Assembly (NCBI RefSeq): GCF_019059575.1
Contig: NW_024881617.1
Location: forward strand, 730,501 to 794,500
Direction: 5' to 3'
Origin: Amphibalanus amphitrite
Lineage: Eukaryota > Arthropoda > Thecostraca > Balanomorpha > Balanidae
DNA: 64,000 bases
The notes below the pieces were generated by a model that ran no database searches, was not told the origin of the DNA, and saw only the letters and a program-made list of their open reading frames with translations. Both the position numbers and the translations under genes were made by a program. Positions 24,201-37,305 of this stretch are shown one piece after another; the first letter of the stretch is position 1; every line of letters begins with the position of its first letter.

Positions 24201-27200
24201 GACGCCTTATGGCGCGACCTGCCGCCAGGTCAGAGGCGTGGTATCGCAGCGGATACCCATTGAAGACAACGATGTCTCAGAGGGCACTTTGGCTTCGGAA
24301 GGTCAGCCATACCGACGTCTGTCAATTGTCATGCTATACGTGCTGTTCTGTAGGTATAATTGCACTTCTTTTCAAAATTTATGAAATAATTCACATGAAA
24401 GTAAAAATATATCTTTACATTGGACGCTTGTAACTTAACGCCTTATTTGATAGTATTTGTTTAGTACGACCAGTAAGCCATTCGTAGAGTGAAGTCAGGG
24501 ACCATTCATGAAATGAATGCAGGGTACAGGCCAGGGGTACGGGATTCCTCCCAACCGGTATCGACTCACCAGACCGGTAAAGTAATTTTCTAGCGACCAC
24601 TAAAAGCTCGTATCACCAGCCACAGTCAAACCTACTGCTCAGGGGACAGCACAGTTGGCAGGGTGACCTACCATTGACTGCCAAGGCTACCGTTGACGTC
24701 ACAAGGAATCGTCCAATCAGGAGCAGTCTAGTGGCAGCAATGTCCGCCTGTTTATTTACAACGGGCGTTTGGTTCAACTGGGCCATGAATAATGACATCT
24801 ATGCAGCCACGAGTCCTTGCCCTGAGTCAGTTCCCATTCATGAAGGGACATAAGGCGTAGCGAACGTCGTCCTTTCTGATTTCAATGGTTCAGTAAAAGG
24901 AGCGACCAGATAACTCTTATGAACGCGGTTGCTGTTTGTCCGTCTATATGTGTAGTGTCCAAGGTATGCAAGTTAAAACGTGCAATTTTCATTTAACTAC
25001 GCTGGGGATGGTTGTATACCGAACTCATACTCGAACAGTGCAGTGATACAGTGCAAACGTTATACAACTCTCACCCATGGTGTTCATCGCGATAATGCTC
25101 TCTGAAATGCAAACGAACTGCGCAAGGCACATGCATTCAACTCTGAGTTTACAACACGCAGAGAAATATGGCAATCGATTTTAAGAGACGGGTAAATATT
25201 ACATATCAACAATTTCTTCGAAGTGATCCTGAGAAAACCTACCGGTTGCACAACATAAAAATCGTGCTTCTTGTCATTTTTATAAAATAAGGGCTACATC
25301 AACATTCAGATCACAAGAAAATTTACTGTGCATAGTCATTAAGTCCTTCCCGCAGGCGCAAGGGACTACAAAGAAGGCAGGCTTGACAGGGGACGAAACA
25401 TGGGCGCCTGGTTACAAGGAATAGTGCCGACATCGTCCAAAAAGCGGCCTTGGAATGCCACCGGGGCGCATAAACGGACGGAGGAATCTAATAGCGTGTA
25501 AACATGCAAAAGGCAACTACAAGGTGGCCATTTTACCAGGAAGATATCGGCATCTCTGTGCCATTCTTACCCCCTGCAAAAGTAAGAACAGTACTTCAAA
25601 CGATGCTTCAAACGTATTCGCAAATATATGCAAAACACCAACAAATTTACCGGTCCTGAATCCCACAAATACACTAGAAATGTCTGGTTTAAGCCTTCTA
25701 CCGAGCAACCTACCTGCTTCCCCTGCGCAGTTCGTCGATGTACTCGAAGTTGGGAGTCAGCTTTCCATTGCTGGCGATCACGGCCTGAAGAAGAAAATTG
25801 GAGCATCTCAATATGACGAATAAGCATATTCACGTTGATGAATATCCTGATAAATTCCCATGAAGCTTATAATGACGGGCCTAAGAAAACGGCGAAAGAA
25901 AACCACGAAAGAAAACGGCGAAAGGTTATTAAAACCCCACCAGACAGTGACAAACAAAAAATTTAAATGCCACGGCTGCCATGACAGCTCGTTTAAATAT
26001 CAAATACAGGAATACGCACGCCCTTGTTGACGGGGTTGAAAGGCTGCTGCTCGAAGGGCCGGTCGGCGTTCGACTGCAGGATGTTGTACACGTAGGGGAA
26101 GAGCAGGTTGCCGAAGAAGTCGGTGGCCTCGCGCGGCAGCTGAGTGGGCATGTTGTCGATACTGCACACCAGCACACCGGGACCGCGGAAACTGGAACGA
26201 CCAGAAGGGAACGTCAGAGCGGAGGCTAACGGGGTGTCAGGGAGGCAAACAAAGGCGTAAGCTATTTGTGTGCACTAAAATTTTGGGCACAGCAAACCGG
26301 ATCACCGTCTGAGACTTGTGTTGACAGTGCTGACGGAAAAAAAGACAGCAAAACCACACCAACCGTATCCACACAGTTCACTTATCCAACTTATCAAAGC
26401 TCCTGCGTTCAAAATATACAATCTGTCCATTCCACACCTGATTCACCCTATTCGCCTACGACCCTGCCCTCGCCGTCCCGGCGGGATTGCCGTCCCGGCG
26501 ACATCCGTACCTGTTCTTATCCTTGTGCTGGTCGGCGTCGTACAGACAGAACGGCGAGTCGATGGTCGTACACTCGGTCATCATCTCCAGAGAGCCACCC
26601 GGATCGGCGCTGATGTCACAGATGGCGATCATACGGTGCGGCAGACGCGGCGAGCCTGCGACAGACGGCGGCGCATGATCAGCGCTGGAGACACCTGATT
26701 CGTTCGGCACCAAGGGCAATTTCGTCGCGTGTCGCGACCTGACTGGACTGACGAAAACGAACTTATTTAAGAAATAAAAAGCCTTGGTCGCAAAGAATAC
26801 GCACAAGAAGGCCATGCCTGGTTGACGAAAAGTGAGTTTGTGTCGTGACATTAGCCTCAGTTTGAGGAAGCCAGGGCCGAATCAGATGGCACAAGCCTCC
26901 GCGTTTGGAAAAGCCAGGGGTGAATCAGTCCTGCGTCAATCACATTGGTGTCCACTCTGTACTCTTTGGGAGTTCCACATCACCCTCAGTTTGCGGTGGC
27001 CAGGTTTGGTTGACGGACTGTGTGTGTTTGGGCGTTGGTGCGACGTTACCCTCAGTCTGGGGTAGCCAGGGCTGCTGTCTCTGAGTTTTTGCGTTACATT
27101 ACCTTCGGTCTGCGGTAGCCAGGGCTGGTTGACGGGCTGCAGGAGTCGCTTAGCGTCCGGTAGGGTCAGCAGTTTGGGCGAATTCGGATCCCAGTAGATA

Positions 27201-30200
27201 CCGTTCACCAGGCAGGAGACGTTGGGACCGATCTGGCGAAGACCAGCAAAACGAAACGGCGTGCTCAATCGACAGAATTTCAGTCATAAAGAGCGCCGCG
27301 ATGCCCTCGATTTACTAGGCATTACGTTGCTCGTTCACCTAGGGTAAAAAGCACTTTATGTGTAATATTCGACGGGAAAGATGACTAATTCTAGATTTCT
27401 AGCACTTCTCAGACCAGCTGTTCGCTTATATGAATAGCGAGTAGAAAACCTCACCTCCAACGAAATGACGATTTATCACTAACGTATTTACATATTTTCC
27501 CAGTTCCCACACTAGCAACGCTCTACTCTGTTACAATGGACAAAGAGGGTCTCGATGATGACGAACATTCTTTCAGGAATGGACAGCAGCCGTTACCTTT
27601 GTGGCGAATGTAGAGATGTACCTCTCGGGGTGCTCCTCGTACTCCTCAGCGTTGTAGCCGCCGCCGTCCCGACGCTCCAGGTAGTCGGGGCGCGACACCT
27701 CGCAGCAGTACACCTTGTTTTGCGCTGAAAACGATGAAAAAATACCAGAGGTTAGATTACCAGAGGTAAACTTAGCTCAACTAGCCACAGTGGAGACAGT
27801 GAAATACTTTTTTGCGAATAGAATATCAAAAAGTTACAAGCAAACGTAAAATTAAGAACGCCGCGGCTCTCCCATTCGGTCGCCGACTTACCTCCGTGCT
27901 CTGCCACCTTCTGGAGCATATCGGGCGACACATACTCGTGGGGCAGCTCCTGAATGATCTCCTGCGCTCCCTGAGACACGTTCCCTGAGCCGGTGAACAC
28001 GAACGTCAGCGCGCCCAGCGAGCGGGGCAGCATGCCCAGAGCGATCTCGTAGCCGGCGTCGCGGACCGCCTGGCGCGCCATCTCAGAGTTGCGGTAGTTG
28101 TGGGCCGGACCGATGTGCTGTGGAGAGGACGCAAAAGTCGGCGGTTTGTTGCACTGAGTTGGACCAGCAGGGCCGTGTGCATGGTGATTGGTGACTGGTG
28201 ATGCCAGATGAAACAAAAGATAGGCTTGCTCGAGCCTCGATAGAGCATGCAAAACAGCAGCGTGATAAAAATTGTGTGCACGTCTGCAATGTGCGCAAGC
28301 AGAAATGCTGCATAAATCAAAACCGAAAAAATCAACGATAACCGATAATTTCATCACGACAGCAACAAGCGAACACAATACCATGCAGCAAGCAAGCACA
28401 TCATATACCGCTGAGCAGCCTAGCGCGGCTCAACTCACCATGAATGGAGTGTGATGACCGAGCGCCAGCAGCCGCAGTCCCATGCCGTGCATGATGTTGA
28501 TCATGCCGGCCACACCGGCGTACTTGCCGAACGCCACTACTCGCTGGCCACGCTCGTCACACATACGCTCGTAGTCCAGCAGGCGGATGTTCTGTGGAGA
28601 GAGGTGTTCGGATTACATTGATGTAATAGGCAGTAGGCACGTGACGACCAGTAGGCGGCGGATATCCAGTTCAACACTGCTCGGCTAGTGGATCTCTGCG
28701 TCTTATTTGGTGATGAATATCAGTGCATATCATTCGATCATGTAATTATCGACATTGCTGCTGAAATAGCCCTGGATCAGTCGTCAGTCCCTCATCCGAC
28801 ACTCAGCTTAAAACAATAGCCATACGAATGAGACCGAGCGTTGACAAATTGTTGCCGGTTCATAACGTCCATGCATCACACATTGCACAATACAAAATAG
28901 TCATTACGCCACACATACGAGGCATAATTCACCTATACAGCCGGGATAATTCCACCATGCCACACACCCAGCGCCCCTTCTACGCACTTGCCGTTCATTC
29001 TGTTGAATCTCTGACAGGGTTCCTGGCACACAGACACACTGCCAAGTGCCAGATGTCAACACTTCCTGTTGCAGCCAGTAGCGTCCCCCCCCCCCCCCAA
29101 CACTGCGCAGACCGAGAGTGCGTTGCGAGCGTTGGCCCCTGCTCAGCACCCCTCGGGGGGGGGGGGGGTCATTGGACTCGTAATGGCCCGAGAAGTCGCG
29201 CGAACGGCTGCTGCGTAGTGCGTAATATGCGCCCTTGGCTGCGTAGTGAAACGTAAGACGCCAGTTCCTGGAAACCTTAGACGCCCGGAATGAGCAGAAG
29301 ATGATGTAATGGAAAAACTTCAAGTGCAATGAGACTAATCGTATAAATGTTTATAAACTGATGTTAGGAAGATTCCATGGCTGACAGTCAACATTCAGTA
29401 TAACCAGTCTGGTTTATTAGCGGCTCACTGCTCACGAACTTTAAGCTCATTAGCTCACTCTCGAACTAATAGGGATAAGGAGTTCCATGAACGTAGTCGA
29501 CCAACCTTCTCCAAGCATGGAAACCAGTTACAGCCCAAGAGTGAAGGACCGAATATTTTATTCCAGACGGAAAGGACCAAAACCGTCTATTCTCATGGAC
29601 TTTGTAAATCAGCGTAGCATCGGCGAGCCAGTGATCCGACACTGTAGCGGAACGGGTAAGTGCGCCACCAGCGTCGAGGACGACGCACCAGCGGCAGTTG
29701 GCGACGCGCCAGTGACGTACGCGGCACGCTAGCTGCCAACAGGTCACCGCCAGCCGTCTGGGGCGGCCTCAGGGGGCCCGAGGGAGGGGAGGAGGGTCTC
29801 TGGGTCAGGGCCGAGAGCTAGAACCACAGTCGAGGCCAGCAGGCCACAGAGAGGATGTTTGGCGCTGACAGCTGACATTGACCACTGCTTGTGACTTCAC
29901 CAGAGAGTGGACGAAAAACTGGGTGGCTTGGAATATGGAACAACACTCAACAGACACTGAACACTAAAAATGTCACATAAACGACTGCGATCCTTGGTAG
30001 ATTCAAAAAGCAGAGGTACATTGTCTTATTACATTTTATATCAATTTAGTTCATACGCTCCAAATGAATGGACTGCTGATGCCAGCAAGCATCAACAGCG
30101 TAAAGGACCCGAGAGCGCTGTTTATAACTCAGATATACATAGTTACAGAAGTCCTGAGCTCAACCGATTTGCATAGTCCGAATCTTCCGTTCATGAAATG

Positions 30201-33200
30201 ACGGGTAGGTAGCCCAATATAATTTTAAGAAGCAGTAAACGGATAGCCGATCGTGCGTACGATATTTTGAACAATTTTCTTCACATCGACCTTAAATCTT
30301 TCTCATCATCACGGACCTGACTATGGAAAAACGTACACATTCGAGATTCAAGGTCAGTCATTAAAGAAGGACTCTCCTGGGAAATGGAAACTTGGCACCA
30401 AACTCATTTGGCTCATGTCAGCTGGCGCCTGCCAGGCGAGGGTCTAATGGGGTGTCTGCCCGGAGACCATCCCATGGCCAGCGTGCCGCGGTCAAGGAAA
30501 CGCTAAATAGAACGGAAACGGAAAACAAACCGTCCTAAAATTTACGAAAGGAGCGGTCGTCGGGATCCGACAGCAATGTCATTTGTCGAGGCCCCCATCT
30601 TGCCAAGAAATCTCGCTCGAGGTAGAATCATGCTATTTTCATATTTACAATCGAGATATCGCGTCAAAACATCGAAACCATCGTATTTCTCCGTCCCCTT
30701 CAAGGCATTTAATTTCACAGCATACATACACATAACAAAACGGTAAGCGCTCAATGAAACCGCCAACACCGTCTGGCCAAGACTCGAGACTCGAACCCTC
30801 TCACCTTCTCTAGAATGGCATCCAGCAGCGGCATGTTGGCCTCCTGCGCTTTGATGGTGTGTGAGAAGAAGCAGTACGTCTTGTTAGGGATGAGCGCGTC
30901 AATGGGCACCTGTTTGACGCCCATGATGACCGAGGCCTCGCCGATGTCCTCCTTGATCTGGGCACCGGCGTTTATGTAGGCCTGCGGACATGGAGGGGTG
31001 GAAAGAGCGGTACTAACTCGGCTTTCGTTGAGTACGCAGGCGTCGATCAGCCGTAGATCGTATTAGATGTGAAATATACATGCTCAGAGACTCAAACAAC
31101 GTTCATCGACATACTACCAAAACATTTGTACGCTAATACAATATTTCTTTTGAAGAAATGGAGAAAAAAAACATTCACCTTACGGCTTCATCGTATATAA
31201 ATAGACGAGTGCTATAGTGAATGAGCGAATAAATTACAGTGATATATTTCGAAGGTGCTAAATGTAAGAGTGGTCCATTTATGACCGTAGCTTTCTCATT
31301 TTCGTAGGCTCCGCAGCGGCAAGGCATGTCTTATCTATGGCCGACACCAGACATCTCCATTCAAGGGACCCTCCCACCTTAACATTAGATTTGAGTTGAG
31401 ATAGCCAAATTGGTGGCCATGGCCTGAAAATACCGGTTTGGGCACTCACAACATCGAAAAATGCTTTAATTCGGAGATATCGAATTTCAAACTTGCAGTT
31501 TTCGGATTCTAAGGGGCTAATGCATGGGTATGCCCCCTTAGAATTTGTGACGTCAGCGGAGATCTAACGATTTTAAATCTTTAACTAAAACGTTTGGTAG
31601 CACGCGGTGTATATGCTGCTTTGCGCGCAACAAATGCCGCACTTTTAAATAAAGTCGCTAGGAACCAGGGTATATAGGCTAGGAACAGCGGAGATTTCAA
31701 AAGGTAAACAAAAGTAAAAGTCTAATATCTTGAAAACCGGTGAATATTTTTCGATGAAATTTGGTAGATATTCGTTTTTGCTCTTTCTGAACCGAGCGAC
31801 ATCACTTTCATGCCAATTCATTAACTTTTTTGAAGGTGGGAGGGTCCCTTTCAGGGAAACCGTCCCGAATGTGTCGTGTAAACACAGGACGCGGCGCATG
31901 GGAGCAGCTGGGGAGGGGAGGGGAGGGAGACCCCTGGCGCTCGTCGGACACATCTCCCCGTCGGCCTGGGGCGTCTGCGCGCGTCGGGCACATGGTAACA
32001 GACAGACGGCGGACACGGGCGTCGTCAGACGAGCCGACACCGGAGACGGACGCTCGGGGTCGGCTGGACGGGTGTTGACGGTGGCTCGAGGTTGGGGTTA
32101 TATGGCACGGCAGTGAAGCGGTGGCTGGCGGTAAACAGGGAGGATGACCACAGGATGGAGGGCTCTGTAGCCGACAGATTTAGGGCCAAGGCCAATGAAA
32201 ACGCAGCCCACGGCCTTGACGAAAAATGTTGTGCAAACACACATACAAACAGTTAAAATTGGTTATCAAAAATGACGACTTTTCGACGGAACACAAACTG
32301 AGCCAAATTAAATCAAGTGCGACGGGAAAAGGGAGTCTGGCTCAATTTTCACGATAGTGGCCCTACTACCCACCATAGACCTCTACATACCCACACAAGG
32401 GGGGCGACCCGTTTGCCTCCCCAGGCCGCCTCACGCAGCCCTCTTACGGAGGAAAGTGGGATGAGGCATATCGCATGTAAAATAGTCACCATGCGATATG
32501 GTATGGGGCCGCTGAGGCATATCATATCGCATCTACATATATTCATCACCCCATCGATCGAGACGTGCCCACCTTGGCCCCGTCCATGAGCGGCCTAGCG
32601 ACCGCTGTGTTGGCGGGCTAATGTCGCCGCTGCCTATTTTTGCTATCCGAGACTAGAACCCCCTCCGCTGATCTCCACACGGCGCCCGACCTGGCCAGGG
32701 GCCATGGCGCCGGGCCCGCTCAGTCCCGCCCACAAATAGCAGCGCGCTGATTGGTCGACGCCGGGGGTGGCGGCCGTGACGTCACCGACCGTCGCCGGTT
32801 CGTTGATACGGGGACGGGAGCCGGAGCCGCCGGCGTGGGTTTGGGGTGTAAACCGAATACCAGACGGTAGCGCTGACTGTCCTGCTGATCTCTACCTGAG
32901 AAAGAAGACTCTGCTGACTGTCTTGCTGACTTCTACCTGAGGAAGCAGCCTCATCTGATGTGCCCCACTTGCAGGTACACTTCAGGGACGGATATTTTAC
33001 TTTTTTGCGGAAGTGGTGTTGCCTCGCGTGGTTGTCAAATAAACATAACCTCGAGAGCAGACATCGAACACACTATGAACTTTGTCATTTGTTGATGACA
33101 TAAAACTCGCCATCCAATGTCTTTGATGTTTCAGACCATACCGCGTGTAGGAATTTTCCATCGCGGCATTCAAACACCAACAATCGGTAAACAATAAACA

Positions 33201-34306
33201 TGCTCCGACAAATGACTCAGTTCTAAAAAGCTCACCACAAAAAAGACGGCTACGTTTATAATTATCATAATGATGTTTATATCATTCGGGGAAGGAGGTT
33301 TGCGCTGGATCCAAGTCTAGCAAACCCTTCCACTGCCCGCACGCTGCCTCCTCGTCTCTCACGTAGACTACCCAGGACCGAGCGTCGGGCTCAATACCAC
33401 CCGATTGCGCACCCACCTGCATCGGGTAGGCTCGCCGATTGCTGGGCTGGACCAGCACCCGTGCGCCATCCTTGACCAGCTTCCGGACGTGGTGGGGTGC
33501 GAGCGGCGCCCTGCGCTCCCAGACGGACTGGTCCTCTCGTCGGATGGCCAGCACCTTGCCGCGAATACTGTCATCCTGCCGGGCAGCGGGCGTACTGTGA
33601 TCCTACGGACAAAGAGCACAGACAGCAGGTCACACAACAGGACTAAGAGCAGATTGAACAGTGTGTGGGGTCCCAATGGTCTAGGGAGTTAACGGTCACA
33701 CTAGCGGATAAACGGGAGTTTTTGATCTGGTTTGATTGGGATCATTGGTGTGGTCAAATCTAATCTAATAATCTTCGTTTATTTCATGCAACGCCAGATA
33801 AGTTACAAAGGTAAGCCTCTCGTCTATCCCATGCATCTCCCATTCCCCCTCCCTAAAAAGTTCATCGCTCCTCAACAAATGCACGGTATTAAACACCGTC
33901 TCGGGCTCTCAAGAGGACATCCGCAAAGCATGAGTTACATGCATTTGAAGCATGCAAATTGCCCCAAGCAACATTATTGAGAACGAATCACGAGTTGAAG
34001 GCCAGGGCGGGAGAGGAGCTTGACTAAAAAATAAGATGCTTGTTGACGTTTCCCAACCGTCAGTTAAAACGATACCTTCTACCTCGTTTCCTGGCCTCCA
34101 GATTCAATCCCTATTCCTTGGTTTCCTGACCTCCCGATCCCCGCCAGGCTTTCCTGACATCCCGATCCGGGAGTCCGGACCCAGCCCCCGATTTCCCTCA
34201 GTAGCCTCAGGGCTGGGGCTTTACTCACGGAGAAGGCGCGTGCCCCGGAGGTGCTGTTGAGGTATCTCCGGTAAACGACCGGCACCGACTTCCTGAGGAG
34301 AGTCAT
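21250..34306 (-). CDS. AASS: alpha-aminoadipic semialdehyde synthase (lysine-ketoglutarate reductase / saccharopine dehydrogenase)
   Basis: Fifteen exons on the minus strand: 34306-34229, 33575-33417, 30981-30805, 28591-28439, 28117-27892, 27724-27597, 27232-27103, 26655-26511, 26191-26020, 25784-25714, 24218-24091, 23374-23265, 22989-22755, 22413-22295, 22032-21250. They sum to 2814 nt and 937 residues (human 926). The enzyme condenses lysine with 2-oxoglutarate to saccharopine (LKR half) and oxidises that to aminoadipic semialdehyde plus glutamate (SDH half) in mitochondria. Residues 1-26 are basic and hydroxylated ([11 protein letters not shown]), fitting a targeting peptide. LKR starts with [20 protein letters not shown]; the AHNYRNS and [14 protein letters not shown] motifs follow near 194-240. 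SDH has a Rossmann loop [17 protein letters not shown] near 496-512, then [50 protein letters not shown] and [10 protein letters not shown]. The start at 34306 was chosen because it gives the targeting peptide; an in-frame upstream start exists. The gene appears intact. Confidence 0.97.
23150..23275 (-). repeat. repeated GGTGAGGTCA-type donor motifs after AASS exon 12
   Basis: On the minus strand the real donor GAG/GTCAGTGG (23265/23264) is followed by further GGTGAGGTCA and GGGTCAGTGG copies to about 23190. They resemble the junction duplications elsewhere but are simpler and GT-rich, so this case is weaker. Confidence 0.35.
23454..23847. mobile_element. hAT-like MITE in AASS intron 11
   Basis: A 394-bp element with inverted ends TAGAGGTGGCAAAA ... 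TTTTGCCACCTCTA and a perfect 8-bp target duplication ACTCAAAC at 23446-23453 and 23848-23855. Eight-base duplications and this type of end are hallmarks of hAT transposons. Inside, GGACCCG and its complement recur many times toward both ends, like subterminal transposase-binding repeats. There is no transposase ORF, so it is non-autonomous. Confidence 0.85.
26850..27130 (-). repeat. fivefold tandem copies of the AASS exon 7 donor region
   Basis: The exon 7 end (minus: CCTGGCTACCGCAGACCGAAG then GTAATG, junction 27103/27102) recurs downstream in the intron near 27050 (GT kept), 26984 (GT kept), about 26895 and about 26855 (GT lost). The spacing is roughly 40-90 bp. Read on in the exon's frame, the copies translate to related Pro-x-x-Arg/Gln-x-x-Arg peptides, which shows the common origin. 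Confidence 0.75.
29085..29168. repeat. C14 ... G14 inverted homopolymers
   Basis: Fourteen C at 29085-29098 and fourteen G at 29155-29168, 56 bases apart, in AASS intron 3. They can pair as a perfect 14-bp G:C stem or form i-motif/G-quadruplex structures. Confidence 0.75.
31363..31850. mobile_element. MITE with 18-bp inverted ends in AASS intron 2
   Basis: Perfect 18-base terminal inverted repeats AAGGGACCCTCCCACCTT at 31363-31380 and its complement at 31833-31850. The interior is AT-rich without coding capacity. The flanks share only TC, so the target duplication is unclear or the true element is slightly longer. Confidence 0.65.
32680..32850 (-). promoter_or_regulatory. promoter-like CpG block in AASS intron 2
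   Basis: GC-rich block with a CCAAT box (ATTGG at 32750-32754), a perfect CRE TGACGTCA at 32777-32784 and GCCCGCC boxes. It could be an alternative AASS promoter or an enhancer. No coding exon is tied to it. Confidence 0.35.
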
Positions 34307-34343
34307 GACCGGGACGACTGGTCCCTGCCCTGGTGGTAAAGAC

Positions 34344-34469
34344 AGGTCAGAGGTCAGGTTCCCCCTCACTCGGACCCTGTTCCGAGAGGTCAGCAGAGAA
34401 GGGTCAGGTCAGAGGTCAAAAGTCTCTGTCTGAAGTCTGAACATTCAAGACGGGCCAGGTCAGAGGTCA
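34344..34469. promoter_or_regulatory. three DR1 nuclear-receptor elements upstream of AASS
   Basis: AGGTCA-G-AGGTCA occurs three times exactly: 34344-34356, 34406-34418 and 34457-34469, which is 38-163 bp upstream of the AASS start codon. DR1 is the preferred site of HNF4, RXR/USP and COUP-TF/Svp dimers, regulators of metabolic genes. Caution: AGGTCA-rich repeats are frequent in this window. Confidence 0.5.
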
Positions 34470-34699
34470 GGTCCTGATGGCACATACGGGTCAGGTCCGA
34501 GGTCACTGTAAGTGGCGATTCGGACCACCCCTGCCATGCTCCCTGGCTCTGGAATCCGACCACTTCACATAGAGATGCCTACGCTCGCTGCGAGACGGCC
34601 AGGGTTGCGTAACACCGCCGTCTTCTGGGCATTGCTGGATTGTGGATATGTAAACATATAGTGAGGCGCGGTGGAGGAAGGCATCTGGTCTGGCCTGGA

Positions 34700-35150
34700 C
34701 GCCGGCCATGTGCGCTGTACCGCGCCGGGACGTCTCTGACATAGTATGACCGAAAGATACGCCGGGATGTTTCTGGGCTCGGTTCCGGCCAAAGATACGC
34801 CGGGATCAGGTCAGCCAGTCCCTGGTTACAGATAACCCGGGACACCTCTCTTTCACTCCAGCATTTTAAATTTCTATTACACCGGGACATATCGTCCCGA
34901 GCACGGGACGTTCACTGGGATGTCCCAGTCCGATTCGCCAGGACGCTTCTGTCTCGTTGTGATCGGGACTCATGCATACCGATTACGGATACACACGGGA
35001 ACGTCTCTGTCCCTCTGTCTCACAAACTGAAATGACAAATACGCTGAGGAATGGGGATGCCGTGTCCTAGTCCAATGATACCCACACCGGGACGTTCATG
35101 TCCCACTCCCAAAGACGGACACACCGACACGTAGGAACATTTGACGTCCC
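34700..35150. repeat. cluster of GGGAC...GTCCC imperfect palindromes
   Basis: Many CCGGGACGT, GGGATGT and GTCCCA units, several forming short palindromes such as GGGACATATCGTCCC. The spacing is irregular. It resembles subterminal repeat arrays of DNA transposons. Located upstream of AASS. Confidence 0.45.
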
Positions 35151-35199
35151 ATGGCAGGTCAAAGGAGTCTGTAATGTTCCGAACACTCTAGAGAACGCT

Positions 35200-36960
35200 G
35201 GGGTGCGCGAGCACTCATGTGCGTTAGCTTATGCGCAGTGTGTGACGGGCCTTCAACAGTCGGGAGCCTGAGGCCCACCTGGGGCACCAGAAGCTCACCC
35301 TCGCAGAGGCCCGCGACAGTTCACGGTTAGGTACCAACTGTGCTGTCACCCGGACCGTGCCCCCAGGGCAATGCAGCCCTTTCTCCAGTCATAACGGGAC
35401 AACGGCAGCAACCGTCTCCCCAAATCCCTCAGGGGACGGGGCGGGGCCGGGGCCGGGGTCTCCGGGACCCTGGTCACAGGTCAAGTAGGAAGATAAACAA
35501 CAGCAAATGCACCAGCCTAGAAATCTTCACACGGCATCTGCCTGAAGGAAATGCAACAGCCAGCAGAGCATCCACAATGGATCACTAACTACTCACTACA
35601 GTACTCAAAGCAGTGACACGGCCGCACAAATAAACGCTGATTAATCGTCTCTTTTGCGCTTTGATGTTTATTATTGCTACATCTGAAAATGGCAGGGCCA
35701 GGACCAATCAATCGAATTTGAAGCACGTCAGCTGCCATGACTCAGTTCTCGTCCCACATGCCGCACTTACCCCAGTCAGCGCGTTGACCCTTTACGAGTC
35801 CTCCGTTTACGTCGGTGACCCTCCCCGTCCGAATCTGGCCGCCAACTGAGCTCGTCGCCGGCGGCCCGTGCCCTTCCGCCGCGACGCCTCAGGGGGAGGC
35901 GAGGGGCGGGGTAGGGGACAGCTGGCCACCAGCCGCGCCGGGGCGCATCGCGCCCCCATGCCACGTGACCTGTCAGTGTGAGAGGGGATGGGAGCAGTAA
36001 GGGAAAAGTCAGGCATGGGAATGGGAGATCTACGAACCGAGAGGCGAGATACGCATTGAGCAAGGTGAGCATGGGCATGCGACCTACCGGGATGCGTGTG
36101 TGGGAACTCGTAGGCGTACGTTACGAAAATTAGCGGAGAAACCAGCAAACACAGTTTATCGGACAGAAATAAGGGCACCGGCAAGGGCACCGGTATCATT
36201 CATCGAGCGAACGCCTCAGCAAAGCTGATGAGTCACGACTCACGAGTCACGATGAATGAGGCACTTAGATTTGGTGTTCTACACAATAGAAAAAAAACAG
36301 GCCATAAGCTTCAACTGGAAACAACTGGAAAAAAAATAGCAAAAAACAGCCGAACGCTATTAAAACTTTTACTTGCCAACCAACAAGTCAAGATTGAATG
36401 GGCGCCAGCGGCAAAGCGTTGCCTAAATCCTTGTACAGTCACCAGCACTTGCTACTAATCACCTCGTTTTTGTTCAGTAGTTTGAAGACCGATCAATTCT
36501 CAGTCGCGCAAGATACGTCAAACGATCCGTTTGGTCCTCCGATTTTCGAATATATAACTTGTTTTTGTATATTCGAAGCATTTTGGGATGGGGAGCCAAA
36601 AAACCTCTTTTCTGCCCTAAAGTGTGCCCCAAGAAGTCGTAGAACCTAGCCCCGCCTCTGATCCACAGACCACTAGTGCCATCTCTTGTCAGCCGAACAA
36701 GTCGCAGAAGTAAATAATGTCACGTGACCTTTGCACACGCTACAATTACTACGCAGCTGTAGTGGGGGAAGCGGGGCGGAGGCGTGGAGAGGGACGCGAT
36801 CGGTTGGCTGGGGTCAGGTCGCCGAGGTCAGAGGTCATTCGCCGGAGGGTGTTTGCGCGGTAGGGCGGTCGGGTCGTGTGGGCTCGGGCCTGCGGAGTGG
36901 GGAGAGCCTGGACCTGTCTGGAAACAAGTCCTACAACGCTGTGGCAGTCGAGAATATTGT
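35200..36960. other. intergenic, promoter-like GC-rich patches, no gene
   Basis: The sequence alternates between GC-rich patches (35420-35480, 35840-35960, 36770-36920) and ordinary sequence. 36723-36732 holds the palindrome GTCACGTGAC and 36825-36837 a DR1 element AGGTCAGAGGTCA. Either could mark a promoter, but no coding exon was found nearby. Confidence 0.4.
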
Positions 36961-36967
36961 GAGGAAG

Positions 36968-37305
<338 letters not shown>

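Noticed and set aside
30775-30804. tRNA T-arm-like GACTCGAACC
   Set aside because: No matching D-arm, anticodon arm or acceptor stem around it; it abuts a splice donor of AASS.
33576-33590. Earlier acceptor (CACAG/TACGCCC) for AASS exon 2
   Set aside because: Wrong phase relative to exon 1; the acceptor CCGGCAG/GATGAC keeps the frame.
34307-34369. Upstream in-frame start for AASS
   Set aside because: It would add 21 residues, partly from the AGGTCA-type sequence, in front of a typical mitochondrial presequence that begins at 34306.
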